From: Glaciecola nitratireducens FR1064
GTDB lineage: Bacteria; Pseudomonadota; Gammaproteobacteria; Enterobacterales; Alteromonadaceae
NCBI RefSeq assembly: GCF_000226565.1
Contig: NC_016041.1
Span: forward strand, 434,001-498,000
Reading direction: 5' to 3'
DNA: 64,000 nt
Numbering within the stretch: position 1 is the first letter of the stretch; each line of letters starts with the position of its first letter. Positions 1 to 9,098 of this stretch are shown here, piece after piece. The notes under the pieces were generated by a model. That model worked only from the letters and a program-made list of their open reading frames with translations. It made no database searches and was not told where the DNA came from. A program made the translations under genes and the position numbers.

Positions 1-607
1 CTTTGGCATAAATAAAGGGATCAAGATGTTCGCTGCTTTTGTCGCTTGGCAACATTGCTAACATCCAGTACTGAGCCCGTTGCCAAGTGCGTTCAAACGT
101 AGAAAAGTTCAGGCGATGCGCTTCGGTAACGCCGGTATGTAAAATAAGCTCAGCGCGGTCAAGGTCGTAACCAATCACCACGGCATAATGCCACTGAGGA
201 AACAAAGCAATAGCATTGTTTTGCAGCACAATCACCGGAATATTTTCAGCAAGCAAACTCAACAACTGCTTCATGTTGCCATTCTGCGCATAGGCCAGCA
301 GGCCAAGTTGACGAGTCGCCGCCACCATTTCAATTTGCAGGCTACCGTCTAAACCTGGGATAAAAGTGGTCGGTGCGATCTGCAGTGGATTTTGTTCCAA
401 GCCATAAAACCCAGCAACTTCAGCTAGGGTTGTAGGACCGCAAAAAAAGGCTTCTTGAGAATGAAACGGTACGTTTGGGACAAGGTGTTGACGGGCAATA
501 TCTGGAGGCTGATTTAATATCTGCTTAGTTTGAGTAGGCGTTTGGCAAGCACTTAGTAAGAAAATTGACAGACCTAGCAATAAAGAGGTCTGCCACAATG
601 AAGGCAT
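1..607 (-). CDS. PA2778-family C39-like cysteine peptidase lipoprotein (3' end outside window)
   Basis: The reading frame starts at an ATG at 607 and stays open to the window edge, giving 202 residues with the C-terminus missing. The N-terminus is a lipoprotein signal with lipobox LSAC (Cys21), so the product should be an envelope lipoprotein. A papain-like C39-type signature follows: Cys56 in the motif FFCGPTTLAEV and a His in WHYAVVIGYD, the expected catalytic Cys/His pair. This matches the PA2778 family of cysteine peptidase-fold proteins, which usually carry TPR repeats further on; that part is not in the window. The gene lies 6 nt after the PA2779-like gene on the same strand, the usual pairing of these families, so they are probably co-transcribed. 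The substrate is unknown. Confidence 0.8.
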   Translation of the reverse strand, partial: MPSLWQTSLLLGLSIFLLSACQTPTQTKQILNQPPDIARQHLVPNVPFHSQEAFFCGPTTLAEVAGFYGLEQNPLQIAPTTFIPGLDGSLQIEMVAATRQLGLLAYAQNGNMKQLLSLLAENIPVIVLQNNAIALFPQWHYAVVIGYDLDRAELILHTGVTEAHRLNFSTFERTWQRAQYWMLAMLPSDKSSEHLDPFIYAK

Positions 608-613
608 AAAAAA

Positions 614-991
614 TTAGGAACCGATTGGACGTATAAAAGGATAAACGTCGGTAATGCCCATTAAATCTAGTATTGCTACAACAACAAGCACCGTTACGAT
701 AGTACCTACGATACCGCCTGCAGGCATTTCGTTAATTTCGTTGTTTAAAGCGTCTAGCTCTTGATTAGTCATATTTGCGATGCGTTGCTTTGCTTCTGCA
801 GGACTCACGCCCAATTCAATCAGCTTACTCTGCACTTCGGCATTATCCACAAAGGACAATACTTGCTGCTTATTATACTGGTGCTGTTGATTAGCGATAA
901 CTTGGTCTGAGCTAAAAACCCCTGCCGTTGCCTGGCCCATACTGAATACAAAAATCAAACTTGCGATACTGGCTTTAAGAAACTTATTCAT
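614..991 (-). CDS. PA2779-family small membrane-anchored exported protein
   Basis: The product has about 125 residues: a signal peptide (residues 1-24, ending near ATAG), a polar helical middle with EAKQRIANMTNQELDAL, and a C-terminal hydrophobic segment after a Gly-rich GGIVGTIV motif, ending in DVYPFIRP. This is the layout of the PA2779 family, found next to PA2778-type peptidases; function unknown. The ATG at 991 is preferred over one 18 nt upstream because AAGGA lies 10 nt before it, and the upstream ATG would translate that ribosome binding site. The next gene starts 6 nt after the stop, so the pair is an operon. The stop-proximal hydrophobic segment suggests an inner membrane anchor. 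Confidence 0.75.
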   Translation of the reverse strand: MNKFLKASIASLIFVFSMGQATAGVFSSDQVIANQQHQYNKQQVLSFVDNAEVQSKLIELGVSPAEAKQRIANMTNQELDALNNEINEMPAGGIVGTIVTVLVVVAILDLMGITDVYPFIRPIGS

Positions 992-1160
992 TACTGATAT
1001 ATCCTTCAATATGCCATTTTTAATAGCGGTGTTTTAACAACAGATGTATTTCTGAAATAGGATGCTCATGTTCGATAACATAAACAACATTAAGAAGGTA
1101 AACCATTTAATGACGCTATGCAATAGAATGTATTGTTAGCTGATGGTGCTCAAAAATTGC

Positions 1161-2414
1161 TTATTTATGGTCAACCTCGGTGCGTGGATCCATTTCAAAA
1201 GCAGCAGGGCCGGTCATTTCTGTAACCGCTCGGAAATTGTCTTTTGTTTCTAAATCAAACGGAAGCTCATGACTGCGTCGTCTTAATACTACAATAATAA
1301 AGAATGTAATAAGACAAACGCTTGTAAAGGCATAAAGGCCATTAGCGCCCATTAAACTCATAGCAAGGGATGCCAAGGGGGCACCGATGGCAGAAGATAA
1401 GCCAAGCGTTATTAACATGGCACTGCTTATTTCAACAAAATCGTCTGACGTGGCGTTATCATTGGCGTGAGCTAAACATATTGCGTATAGCGTCATGCAT
1501 GTCCCTCCCCAGAAAAAGGCAGAAATAGCAGCGGGCCAGCCGCCAAATGTTGTAACAACATACGGTAAGCCAACAAATAGTAATGATACAGCTGCCCCTG
1601 CTAGCGCTAAATACATGAGTACAATACGCCTATCAAATCTATCCGAAACCTTCCCTAATGGCAGCTGAAAGCAAGCGCCGCCGAGCACTGTGGCTGATAC
1701 AAATGCCGCTAGCTGACTGCTTTCAAAGCCGTTATCCTTTGCATATATGGGCGCTAAAGACCAAAATGCGCCAGTTACTAAACCCGTAACGACGGCGCCA
1801 ATGAGCGCGATGTGTGAATGCTGCCAAACCTTGAACATATTTACCTTTACTTGATGAATGGCTGCAGGGGCTGCGGACAAAGTAAGTGACACAGGTATGA
1901 TCGCTATAGACACAAATATCGCAGCCAAACCAAACAACATCCAATCTTGAGTATTACCTAAATTCAATAATTGTTGTCCACTCATTACCATGACGAAATT
2001 TAATGTTGTATAAACCGAAAGTATTGAACCTCGGTTTTTTGCGTCTGAACTTCCATTTAGCCAGCTTTCGATAATCATGTACAAGCCGGAAATTGCAACA
2101 CCAATGAAAAACCGTAGAATCATCCAACTATAGAATTCGGGTAGTAGCGGAAAAATTAAGATCACAACAGAATAGCAAGTGGCTAGCACTGCAAAACTGC
2201 GAATATGTCCAACCCTTTTCAACATATAGGGGGTTGCCAAGCAGCCAGAAACAAATCCTAAAAAATAAGCAGAGCCCGTCAATGCCACTTGTGTGTCAGA
2301 AAACCCAGCAGTACTGGCAGCAATGGGCAGCAGGGTGAGTAACAATCCATGACCAAGGAGTAAGAATGCATTAGAAAGCAGTAATGCGGATATAGGAACT
2401 AATGCGCGTAACAT
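1161..2414 (-). CDS. MFS transporter (12 TM, YcaD-like group)
   Basis: About 417 residues, strongly hydrophobic with roughly twelve membrane segments, the length usual for the major facilitator superfamily. The loop between TM2 and TM3 reads YMLKRVGHIRSF, an MFS motif A variant, and a second copy in the C-terminal half reads GKVSDRFDRRIV. The overall pattern (ESWLNGSS after TM4) resembles the YcaD-like subgroup of sugar or small-molecule exporters; the substrate cannot be told. An ATG at 2414 is chosen because GGAG lies 5 nt upstream, whereas the ATG at 2432 has no ribosome binding site. It stands alone on the minus strand with about 150 nt to the PA2779-like gene. Confidence 0.8.
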   Translation of the reverse strand: MLRALVPISALLLSNAFLLLGHGLLLTLLPIAASTAGFSDTQVALTGSAYFLGFVSGCLATPYMLKRVGHIRSFAVLATCYSVVILIFPLLPEFYSWMILRFFIGVAISGLYMIIESWLNGSSDAKNRGSILSVYTTLNFVMVMSGQQLLNLGNTQDWMLFGLAAIFVSIAIIPVSLTLSAAPAAIHQVKVNMFKVWQHSHIALIGAVVTGLVTGAFWSLAPIYAKDNGFESSQLAAFVSATVLGGACFQLPLGKVSDRFDRRIVLMYLALAGAAVSLLFVGLPYVVTTFGGWPAAISAFFWGGTCMTLYAICLAHANDNATSDDFVEISSAMLITLGLSSAIGAPLASLAMSLMGANGLYAFTSVCLITFFIIVVLRRRSHELPFDLETKDNFRAVTEMTGPAAFEMDPRTEVDHK

Positions 2415-2912
2415 ATTACTCCAAGTGGCCATTGTGAATGCGAATTAAGCATCTGCTCGTTCTTTTTCAGCTGTGGTATGAGTGCTAGTTGGCTCGTTCA
2501 CTTGCCACACGCTGATGTCTAAATACCATAAAAAATAAAGGAAGTAGTATAAGTTGGACATGAAGTTTTTCCGTGGAGTTATATAAATTATATCTATACC
2601 AAGGAAGAACTATGCCAACTGTGATTTTAGAATTTATAGTTATTAATCATGCGTTTGCTGAATTTATCTAAAATCATCTGTTTGATATTAGCACCAATTT
2701 GGTTTGAACTTTATAAAAATGCACTGTTTTGTGCACGTTTGGACTTATACACGGCAAGCGCGACAGCGCGTTGCATTGGATTAGAGGCTAGGGCTTTCGG
2801 CGGATTTTTATTGATAAATAGTATGATTTTTCTCAATGAACTAAAACAAGTTACTCAGCGTAAAAATATTTATTGAAGTATGGTCAATATGTCACTTTTA
2901 GGGATTTTGTCT
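2415..2912. other. Intergenic region between the MFS gene and the idi operon
   Basis: About 500 bases, AT-rich, separating two divergent transcription units, so promoters for both are expected here, but no convincing -35/-10 pair stands out. A 75-codon frame at 2649-2876 on the plus strand lacks a ribosome binding site and recognisable features and was not accepted. No hairpin terminator was found. Confidence 0.4.
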
Positions 2913-3089
2913 ATGAACAAACCACTCAAATTACTCTCGACTTTAGGTGCATTTGCCGTCGTTGCTGGCCTTGTTTATGTTGCCGGGGAAATGGCTTTAT
3001 CGGACTCTCCGCTGCTCGCGTTAGCGCCGGTAGCTTTAGTGCTCTCTATTATTTTCGTATTTATTCGTATGAACGATAAGCAAGACTAA
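2913..3089 (+). CDS. Small two-helix membrane protein upstream of idi
   Basis: A 58-residue product with two predicted membrane helices (about residues 8-26 and 33-52) and a charged tail ending RMNDKQD. The ATG at 2913 is chosen because AGGGA lies 8 nt upstream; an ATG 33 nt earlier has no such site. Its stop is only 5 nt before the idi start, so the two are almost surely co-transcribed. No family is recognised. Its position suggests a link to isoprenoid or carotenoid metabolism at the membrane, but this is inference from context only. Confidence 0.6.
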   Translation: MNKPLKLLSTLGAFAVVAGLVYVAGEMALSDSPLLALAPVALVLSIIFVFIRMNDKQD

Positions 3090-3094
3090 TCAGT

Positions 3095-3658
3095 ATGGAT
3101 CAGATAAATGACTTCAACCTTGTTACGCTTGTCGATACTAATGGCGAGGTAACCGGATACGCAGAAAAAATAGAGGCGCACTTACGAGGCGACCTTCACC
3201 TCGCTTTTTCCTTAATGATCACCCGTTCTCAGGGCAATAGCACCGAGTATCTTTTGCAGCAGCGAGCAATGCACAAATATCACAGCGGCGGTCTCTGGGC
3301 GAATACCTGCTGCTCACACCCTTTGCCAAATGAAAGTATTAAGGATGCAGCACAAAGGCGGATATCTGAGGAGTTGGGCATTACCTCTTTGTTAAACCTC
3401 TCCACAATTGGCCAGATTCGTTATAAGTACCCACTCGATAACGATATGATTGAACATGAATTAGATAATATCGTTACCACTGACGTAGATGACATTAAGT
3501 GGTGCAAAAATCCTGATGAAGTAATGGACGTCAGATGGTGGAAGGAGCATGAAATAGTCAAACAGCTTAAACGTGAACCTTCTGTATTTGCCGCTTGGTT
3601 TCCGATGGTATTTGACTACATCAAGAAAAACAATGTGGGCGCATTATCATCGGTGTGA
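3095..3658 (+). CDS. idi: Isopentenyl-diphosphate delta-isomerase, type I
   Basis: A 187-residue Nudix-fold enzyme that interconverts isopentenyl diphosphate and dimethylallyl diphosphate, balancing the two C5 units used by CrtE. The active-site Cys is in WANTCCSHP (Cys73), and the acidic metal/catalytic residues are in ISEELG and the later EHELDN motif; all belong to the type I (Nudix) family, and length is normal. It is the second gene after a 58-residue membrane protein. Its stop lies inside the 3' end of blh on the other strand (12 nt overlap), so it belongs to the retinal cluster but is transcribed separately from it. In many marine proteorhodopsin clusters idi is co-directional with the crt genes; here it is not. 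Confidence 0.95.
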   Translation: MDQINDFNLVTLVDTNGEVTGYAEKIEAHLRGDLHLAFSLMITRSQGNSTEYLLQQRAMHKYHSGGLWANTCCSHPLPNESIKDAAQRRISEELGITSLLNLSTIGQIRYKYPLDNDMIEHELDNIVTTDVDDIKWCKNPDEVMDVRWWKEHEIVKQLKREPSVFAAWFPMVFDYIKKNNVGALSSV

Positions 3659-4522
3659 GCGATGCCATAAATTGATCAGCAGCATGTGCGACATCGTCAG
3701 GCCAAAGAGACCTATAAATATCCATCGCAGTAAATCAACATTTACATCATTTACACCAAAAAATTCGAATAAGATTGCTGCCAACACTATCGTCAGTGCT
3801 ACAAACGGTAAGCTTAAAATAATAGCCTTTGACACGCTGAGTTGAAGTTCCTCACCAACGTCATTTAGGTGCTTTGGGGAATGCAGTAAACAAAAGTAAA
3901 GTGCAAAGTGAAGCAAAGGGGTCAGTGTCAAGCTACTGACTACCAATGCCACGCACTCGACGAGCGTTAACTTATCAAGCGTAAGATGCGTTTTCAGCAA
4001 TTGCACAATGAAGTAAGCGAAAGCAGCAATCCCAATCCAGAACATGATTTGCATACCTTGAATAATCAAATTGGCTGTTTCAGCTGGGAGAAACAACAAG
4101 GTGAAAAGCGTTAGTAATGTCGATGAGTACATGATTGAGGAACCACAAATAATGATGCTTGCCATGCCTAATCGAGCATAACGAGGCATTGTATTTCGCC
4201 AGTCAGTTGAGAAGTGATAAATAGATACACAGAAGAATAATCCGAGACTTGTTGCTGGAAAGCCTACCCATAAAGCAATGGAAAAAGCAGAAATAGCAGT
4301 GTAAACAAGAATAAAATAGAGAGCCGAATTGAATGACGAAATCAGTTTCAACGATTTCGCTACAGCAAAATCAAGCGCCCCATGAGGTAAGCCTAACAAA
4401 GTGACTGCGATGGCTAAACCTACAATCATATATGATTCAGGAAGATGTAAATTTAGCAATGCTCCTATTATGCATAACAAAAATACGCATAAATAAATTT
4501 GGGTGTAGCGCACTTTATTCAT
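3647..4522 (-). CDS. blh: Beta-carotene 15,15'-dioxygenase, Brp/Blh family
   Basis: A 291-residue polytopic membrane protein that cleaves beta-carotene into two retinal molecules, the chromophore of proteorhodopsin. Family marks are GLPHGALD (about residues 44-51), YHFSTDW and HSPKH, with another His near the C-terminus; these His residues are the presumed iron ligands. Length is typical of bacterial Blh. The ATG overlaps the crtY stop as ATGA, so translation is coupled. It is the last gene of the minus-strand cluster and its final 12 nt overlap the end of idi on the opposite strand, leaving no space for a terminator before idi. Confidence 0.93.
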   Translation of the reverse strand: MNKVRYTQIYLCVFLLCIIGALLNLHLPESYMIVGLAIAVTLLGLPHGALDFAVAKSLKLISSFNSALYFILVYTAISAFSIALWVGFPATSLGLFFCVSIYHFSTDWRNTMPRYARLGMASIIICGSSIMYSSTLLTLFTLLFLPAETANLIIQGMQIMFWIGIAAFAYFIVQLLKTHLTLDKLTLVECVALVVSSLTLTPLLHFALYFCLLHSPKHLNDVGEELQLSVSKAIILSLPFVALTIVLAAILFEFFGVNDVNVDLLRWIFIGLFGLTMSHMLLINLWHRSHR

Positions 4523-5748
4523 TGTTGCCGGTCGTTATGCTTGTTTGGCGATTGCTTACGCTTGAATAATAAAGTAGTAAACGCCGCGGTGAGTGCGTTG
4601 TAGGCTGCACGCAAAAATGCACGCTTAGGCATTGCTGCAATAACGCTAATCACGTCAGCCGTTGTTGCTTGTTCCGTCATGAAGCGGGCAAATCGCTTCG
4701 CTTTTACTTTTTTAAACATTTGCTCAAAAATAGTGACGCCTATCTTCATATCGTTTCGCAGAACTCTTATCATCAGCGTATCCATTTTTCGGTATATCAC
4801 GTTGATAGGTGGTGAAGGAACTAGTTTTCCTTGCTCTATTAAAGCTTGTGCGCACTGTTTTGCCCAACGTTGAGAGTTAAGGAAGCTAAAACCAGTAGCA
4901 ATCCTCATTGCTCCCCCCGCAATGCCTCCATAAATCAGATTTTTATGTGTCTTGTTTAGGTTGTTGTGGTTAATCGAATACATGGGCAAAGCTGCCTGTT
5001 CGGTTCGCAGTACCTTGTAGTCATGCTGCTCAAACATGTGCTTAAGTCTCTCGGTGAGACGTGCTTTTAGTGTTTCCTTATCAATAATAGTAATACTAAA
5101 GCAGGTAAACTCAACGAGCGCATGGCTTGAACTAAACGGCAGGACATATACGAACTCAATCCCTAACTCAGAGTAACGTAATTGATCCATTAATTTTACG
5201 GTAAATGGCTCTAATATATCTGCGTTAATTGAAATTTCTTCGCCGTAAAAACATTGAAATAATCCATTGTGTTCGTGATGCAATGGCGGTGGACGAGTGT
5301 CGACTACTTTCTTAGCAAGCATTGTTCCATTTGCAGTAGTGATGAAAACCCTGTCTGCATTGCAGTCAATGGATAGTACGTCACAATTAAATATTATTTC
5401 TACGTTTGTTTCTTGCTCAGCATGCTCGATGGCCAGCGCGCCGAGGTGCTCGGACCTTATGGAGCAATAAGGGTAAAACGAGTCGCTCATTGTGTATTGA
5501 CGCTGCTCGGTTGACAGACTCCAACTCGACCACTCATGAGAAATAATCGCCTTCATATAAAAGGGGAGGTCTTTGCTATTCCAGAAACTCCAAATGCGAT
5601 CGTGTTGAGGGCCATTTTGCTGTTCCAACACTTTTACGGTATGCGGGTAATTACGCTCTTTCAGAGCAAGCAATAGGGATAAACCCGCGGCGCCAGCACC
5701 AATGATGATTAAATCGGTAGGCTGTTCCTCCGCACCGTTGTTATTCAC
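4519..5748 (-). CDS. crtY: Lycopene beta-cyclase
   Basis: A 409-residue flavoprotein that cyclises both ends of lycopene to give beta-carotene. The N-terminus has the dinucleotide-binding Rossmann motif LIIIGAGAAGLSL (residues about 13-25), and the body carries the CrtY-type DTRPPP motif and the GGIAGGAMRIATGFSF segment near residue 275. Length fits the bacterial CrtY family (about 380-410). Its start overlaps the crtB stop and its stop overlaps the blh start by 4 nt each, the mark of a translationally coupled operon. No truncation is seen. Confidence 0.93.
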   Translation of the reverse strand: MNNNGAEEQPTDLIIIGAGAAGLSLLLALKERNYPHTVKVLEQQNGPQHDRIWSFWNSKDLPFYMKAIISHEWSSWSLSTEQRQYTMSDSFYPYCSIRSEHLGALAIEHAEQETNVEIIFNCDVLSIDCNADRVFITTANGTMLAKKVVDTRPPPLHHEHNGLFQCFYGEEISINADILEPFTVKLMDQLRYSELGIEFVYVLPFSSSHALVEFTCFSITIIDKETLKARLTERLKHMFEQHDYKVLRTEQAALPMYSINHNNLNKTHKNLIYGGIAGGAMRIATGFSFLNSQRWAKQCAQALIEQGKLVPSPPINVIYRKMDTLMIRVLRNDMKIGVTIFEQMFKKVKAKRFARFMTEQATTADVISVIAAMPKRAFLRAAYNALTAAFTTLLFKRKQSPNKHNDRQQ

Positions 5749-6686
5749 AAAGCGTTGGTCACTGTCGTGGCATTGTTATTTGGAGAGTACTCGCTATTCG
5801 CAAGTGTGGTTTGAAGATGAATGTGTAGGTTAGGATCATGTTTAGGCGCTTTGTCAGCAAATTCCCTAGAACGTAAATACCAAAGCGCTTTGCTTGCCAG
5901 CAAGGCCTTGTGTGACTTTGATACCACCATTCTTCCCCTCCAATATTCACAGTTTTGCTTCAGTAGCTTTCGACCTATCTCTCTATATACGTAGGCCGCT
6001 ACTGCAATTGCTGGCCTGTTGCGTTGAGGTAAATAATAAAGTCCGGCTAAACCACTCTGATAGTATCTCTCAGCGAGTTCTAATAATCTAGTGATAGCTG
6101 TTTGTACGCTTTCTTGGTCATTCTTTTGAGCAAGACTAATTTGCTCCGGCGATAGAGAATCCACCCATGCTCCGGGAATGTAGCGACGATTCATTTTAGC
6201 GTCTTCCAAAACGTCTCTAGCAATATTAGTCAACTGCATACCAATGCCTAAATCAATGGCAAATGCGTATCCATCTTCCTTTGCACCCAAAATCGGTGCC
6301 ATCATTAAGCCGACTACACCAGCAACTTTAAACGCATACCGCACTATTTCTTGTTCTGTATCTAAGGCTTGTAGACTCAAATCTTCGCTAACGCCTTCAA
6401 TGAGTGTTATACCGTTTTTTCTGTCAATACCATGCTGTTCGCAAAGCAGCAAAAAGTCAGCAACTAAGGGATGTCCTGTTTGATTTTGATTAATCGCATC
6501 ACTCAAATTTGCTAAGTCTTTTCTTGCTTGCTCTTTGTCCAGACTCTCGTCAGCAATGTCGTCCACTATGCGGCAAAAGCTATATAAGCGGGCGGCAGCT
6601 ATGCCGGTTTCGCTGCCTAAAAACAGTCGAGCAAAATTAAACGACTTGCCATGCTTTTTTAAGAGGGCCGTAGGGTCATCTTGCAT
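5745..6686 (-). CDS. crtB: 15-cis-phytoene synthase
   Basis: A 313-residue squalene/phytoene synthase that condenses two GGPP molecules to phytoene. Two Asp-rich magnesium/diphosphate motifs are visible: DDIADE (about residues 41-46) and DVLEDAKMNRRYIP (about 160-175), with the family signature GIGMQLTNIARDV before the second. Length is normal. It starts 3 nt after the crtI stop and overlaps crtY by 4 nt. The C-terminal 20 residues are polar and low in complexity, with no known role. Confidence 0.94.
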   Translation of the reverse strand: MQDDPTALLKKHGKSFNFARLFLGSETGIAAARLYSFCRIVDDIADESLDKEQARKDLANLSDAINQNQTGHPLVADFLLLCEQHGIDRKNGITLIEGVSEDLSLQALDTEQEIVRYAFKVAGVVGLMMAPILGAKEDGYAFAIDLGIGMQLTNIARDVLEDAKMNRRYIPGAWVDSLSPEQISLAQKNDQESVQTAITRLLELAERYYQSGLAGLYYLPQRNRPAIAVAAYVYREIGRKLLKQNCEYWRGRMVVSKSHKALLASKALWYLRSREFADKAPKHDPNLHIHLQTTLANSEYSPNNNATTVTNAL

Positions 6687-6689
6687 AAA

Positions 6690-8162
6690 CTACAAACCCG
6701 GTGCCGCAATAAGACTATCTACCACTTTTGCCGATGACAGCACTCCTGGCAGGCCCGCGCCCGGATGGGTTCCGGCACCGCATAAATACAAGTTTTCTGG
6801 TCCTTCCGATTTATTGTGAAAGCGAAACCAAGCCGATTGCTGAAATGATGGGGCGATAGAAAAACCGCTGCCTTCGACACTGCTAAAGTCATGTTCAAAA
6901 TCATTCGGTGCTTTTGCAAAACGATGGACTATATGCGCTGATAAGTCGGGCATAATCGTATCTTCTAAGGCTTTAATTATCTTATCACCGTATGCTTTTT
7001 CTTGCTCGGCCCAGTCAATACCAGAGAGATTGTTGGGCACTGGCGCCAATACATAGAATGAATCACATCCGTCAGGCGCCATACTCGGGTCTGTCGCTGT
7101 TGGTCGATGCAAGTATAGGGAAAAATCGTCCGCTAGTATTTTTTTATCAAAGATGTCACTCAATAAAGCTTCGTAACGTTTGCCCAGCCAAATTGTATGA
7201 TGCACTACATCTGGATATTTCTTGGTTGTGCCAAAATGTAACACGAACAAGCCCATAGAAAGTTTGGCATGTTTGGTTTTAATTTTAGCACTAATACTTT
7301 GATTTTCTTTGGGAACCAAGTGTCGATACAAAAATTTAGGATCGATATTCGACACCAGTTTGTCACATTCGAAGGAGCCCTCATTTGTGTGTACTTGAGT
7401 GACTCGATTTGAGTCGATTGTTAAATTATTTACGCGTGTATTGAGTTTTATTTTAATGCCTTGCTCTCGCATTAGGGTTTCTAAACCATCAACCATCGCG
7501 CCGGTACCGCCCATGGCAAAGTGCACTCCCCACTTGCGTTCTAAAAAATGAATTAAGCTGTAAATGCTGGTTGTTGCGAAAGGATTGCCACCTACCAACA
7601 AAGGCTGGATAGAAAATGCTTGTCGTAATTTGTCGTTTTTTAAATAAGTACATACCATCTGCCAAACCGTGCGATAGCAATTGAGCCTGATTAGCGCTGG
7701 TACTTGCTTCAACATTGTAGATATTTTGTGAAACGGTTTATCAGAAAGCTCTGTAAAACCAACATCAAAGATGGCTTCCGACTGGGCTAACAGAGCCTTA
7801 TATCCTGCTTTATCGTCAGGCTCAATTTCATCAATGCGAGCCAATGTTTCCTCGATGGTGCCGCCATAATCAAAATGGCTATTGTCTGGATAGACAAAGC
7901 GATACCAAGGTTCTACAGCAACGAGCTCAATATAATCTTCTAATTTCTTATCAAAAAGCGAAAATAGTTCTTCAAATAAGAATGGAGCCGTAACAACGGT
8001 CGGACCTGCATCAAAAACAAAACCGTCTATTTTATGCTGTTGCGCCCGCCCGCCCAAGCGTTCGCATTGATCAATAATCACAACATCATAGCCTTTTGCA
8101 CGCAGCCTAAGTGCAGATGCCATGCCTCCAAAACCGCCGCCAATAACAACAGCCTTATTCAT
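6690..8162 (-). CDS. crtI: Phytoene desaturase
   Basis: A 490-residue FAD-dependent CrtI that converts phytoene to lycopene in four desaturation steps. The N-terminal FAD site is VVIGGGFGGMASALRLRAKG (residues 5-24), followed by CERLGGRAQ, and the C-terminal signature YLCGAGTHPGAGLPGV (about 462-477) is that of bacterial carotenoid desaturases. It overlaps the crtE stop by 8 nt, so translation is probably coupled. Because crtY and blh follow, lycopene is an intermediate here, not an end product. Confidence 0.95.
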   Translation of the reverse strand: MNKAVVIGGGFGGMASALRLRAKGYDVVIIDQCERLGGRAQQHKIDGFVFDAGPTVVTAPFLFEELFSLFDKKLEDYIELVAVEPWYRFVYPDNSHFDYGGTIEETLARIDEIEPDDKAGYKALLAQSEAIFDVGFTELSDKPFHKISTMLKQVPALIRLNCYRTVWQMVCTYLKNDKLRQAFSIQPLLVGGNPFATTSIYSLIHFLERKWGVHFAMGGTGAMVDGLETLMREQGIKIKLNTRVNNLTIDSNRVTQVHTNEGSFECDKLVSNIDPKFLYRHLVPKENQSISAKIKTKHAKLSMGLFVLHFGTTKKYPDVVHHTIWLGKRYEALLSDIFDKKILADDFSLYLHRPTATDPSMAPDGCDSFYVLAPVPNNLSGIDWAEQEKAYGDKIIKALEDTIMPDLSAHIVHRFAKAPNDFEHDFSSVEGSGFSIAPSFQQSAWFRFHNKSEGPENLYLCGAGTHPGAGLPGVLSSAKVVDSLIAAPGL

Positions 8163-9012
8163 GAGTACTCGCTTTTGTTTTTGTTCGTAGGCTCTGAGCC
8201 GCTTTAATAACAGATGCCGCGCAGTTTGCAGGAAGTAAGCTTAATTCTTTCTCACATTGCTTCAATAAATAGCGGGCACGATTGCGCGCAATATAAGTCG
8301 CCTCTTCGATACAGCTTCGTGACGCTAATAAATTAATCAGGTTAAGTTGACCGCGCTGCGAGTCTTGTTGCCAATCGTCCAAGTCATCAACAATTTGATA
8401 GGCGATGGCAAAGTTATTTAATGCTTGATGTGCTGTTTGAACATGCTCCTCCATGTCTGCCATTAGTAGAGGAAGAGATAAGGTCAGTTGTATTAGTGGC
8501 CCTGACTTCATCGCCGCAATTTTTTCATACTGTTTTACACTAATGTCAGGTGTTGCATCGATATCTTGCGATTGACCGTGGATCGTAGTTGAAACAGCTC
8601 TATGGGTATGCGACAGCAATGTCGCTAATGAGTGATGTGGTCCGATGTCTGCTAACGCTCCGTATGCGGCAGAAATCATCACATCACCAGCACATATAGC
8701 GTGCGATTTGCCGTATTTTTTCCATACCGACTGCCTACCTCTCCTGATTGTTTCTGAATCTTGAAGATCGTCATGAACAAGGGAGGCATTGTGAAGCAAT
8801 TCAATAGTACAGGCCATTGCGATTATTGACTTTTCAGGCAATCGTAGTGCAATTCCGGCTTCAATACAGAATGTAGCGCGAGCTCGGTTGCCGCCACTGT
8901 TTAAATGGAACAAGCCAGGTTGGCTATCTTTTATTCTAAAGTGCATGTCTTCTTCACACTGCTTTAGGATAAAAGACATTGTTGGTAAGTCGAGCGCTTT
9001 CGTTTGTATCAT
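8155..9012 (-). CDS. crtE: Geranylgeranyl diphosphate synthase (polyprenyl synthetase)
   Basis: A 285-residue all-alpha prenyltransferase making the C20 precursor GGPP. The first Asp-rich motif is HDDLQDSETIRRGR and the second is DDLDDWQQD; both are intact. The residues ahead of the first motif are LLHNASLV, without large aromatics close to the Asp, which fits a C20 product, though chain length is inferred mainly from context. The ATG at 9012 is chosen over an in-frame TTG at 9051, since the latter lies within a hairpin and has no ribosome binding site. It is the second gene of the minus-strand cluster, 86 nt after proteorhodopsin, and overlaps crtI. Confidence 0.92.
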   Translation of the reverse strand: MIQTKALDLPTMSFILKQCEEDMHFRIKDSQPGLFHLNSGGNRARATFCIEAGIALRLPEKSIIAMACTIELLHNASLVHDDLQDSETIRRGRQSVWKKYGKSHAICAGDVMISAAYGALADIGPHHSLATLLSHTHRAVSTTIHGQSQDIDATPDISVKQYEKIAAMKSGPLIQLTLSLPLLMADMEEHVQTAHQALNNFAIAYQIVDDLDDWQQDSQRGQLNLINLLASRSCIEEATYIARNRARYLLKQCEKELSLLPANCAASVIKAAQSLRTKTKASTHE

Positions 9013-9032
9013 AGGTATTACTCTAATATGAG

Positions 9033-9071
9033 AGCGAGCCTGCGGGCCCAAGTTGGAACCGCAAACTCGCT
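9033..9071 (-). promoter_or_regulatory. Hairpin between proteorhodopsin and crtE
   Basis: Two perfectly paired arm segments, AGCGAG (9033-9038) with CTCGCT (9066-9071) and TGCGG (9041-9045) with CCGCA (9059-9063), separated by 2-nt bulges, form a hairpin with a 13-nt loop. No U-run follows on the minus strand, so it is not a standard terminator. It is the only sizeable structured gap inside the otherwise tightly packed cluster and could protect the proteorhodopsin message or reduce read-through into the crt genes. Confidence 0.5.
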
Positions 9072-9098
9072 AGACCAGTGAATAATATGCGCTTATTT

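Noticed and set aside
2649-2876. 75-codon plus-strand frame between the MFS gene and the idi operon
   Set aside because: No ribosome binding site, no family, odd composition; its end runs into the leader of the 58-residue gene. Possibly real but not supportable.
9033-9071. Hairpin after proteorhodopsin as a full terminator
   Set aside because: No U-run on the minus strand and the crt genes lack another promoter of note; kept as a processing or attenuating structure.
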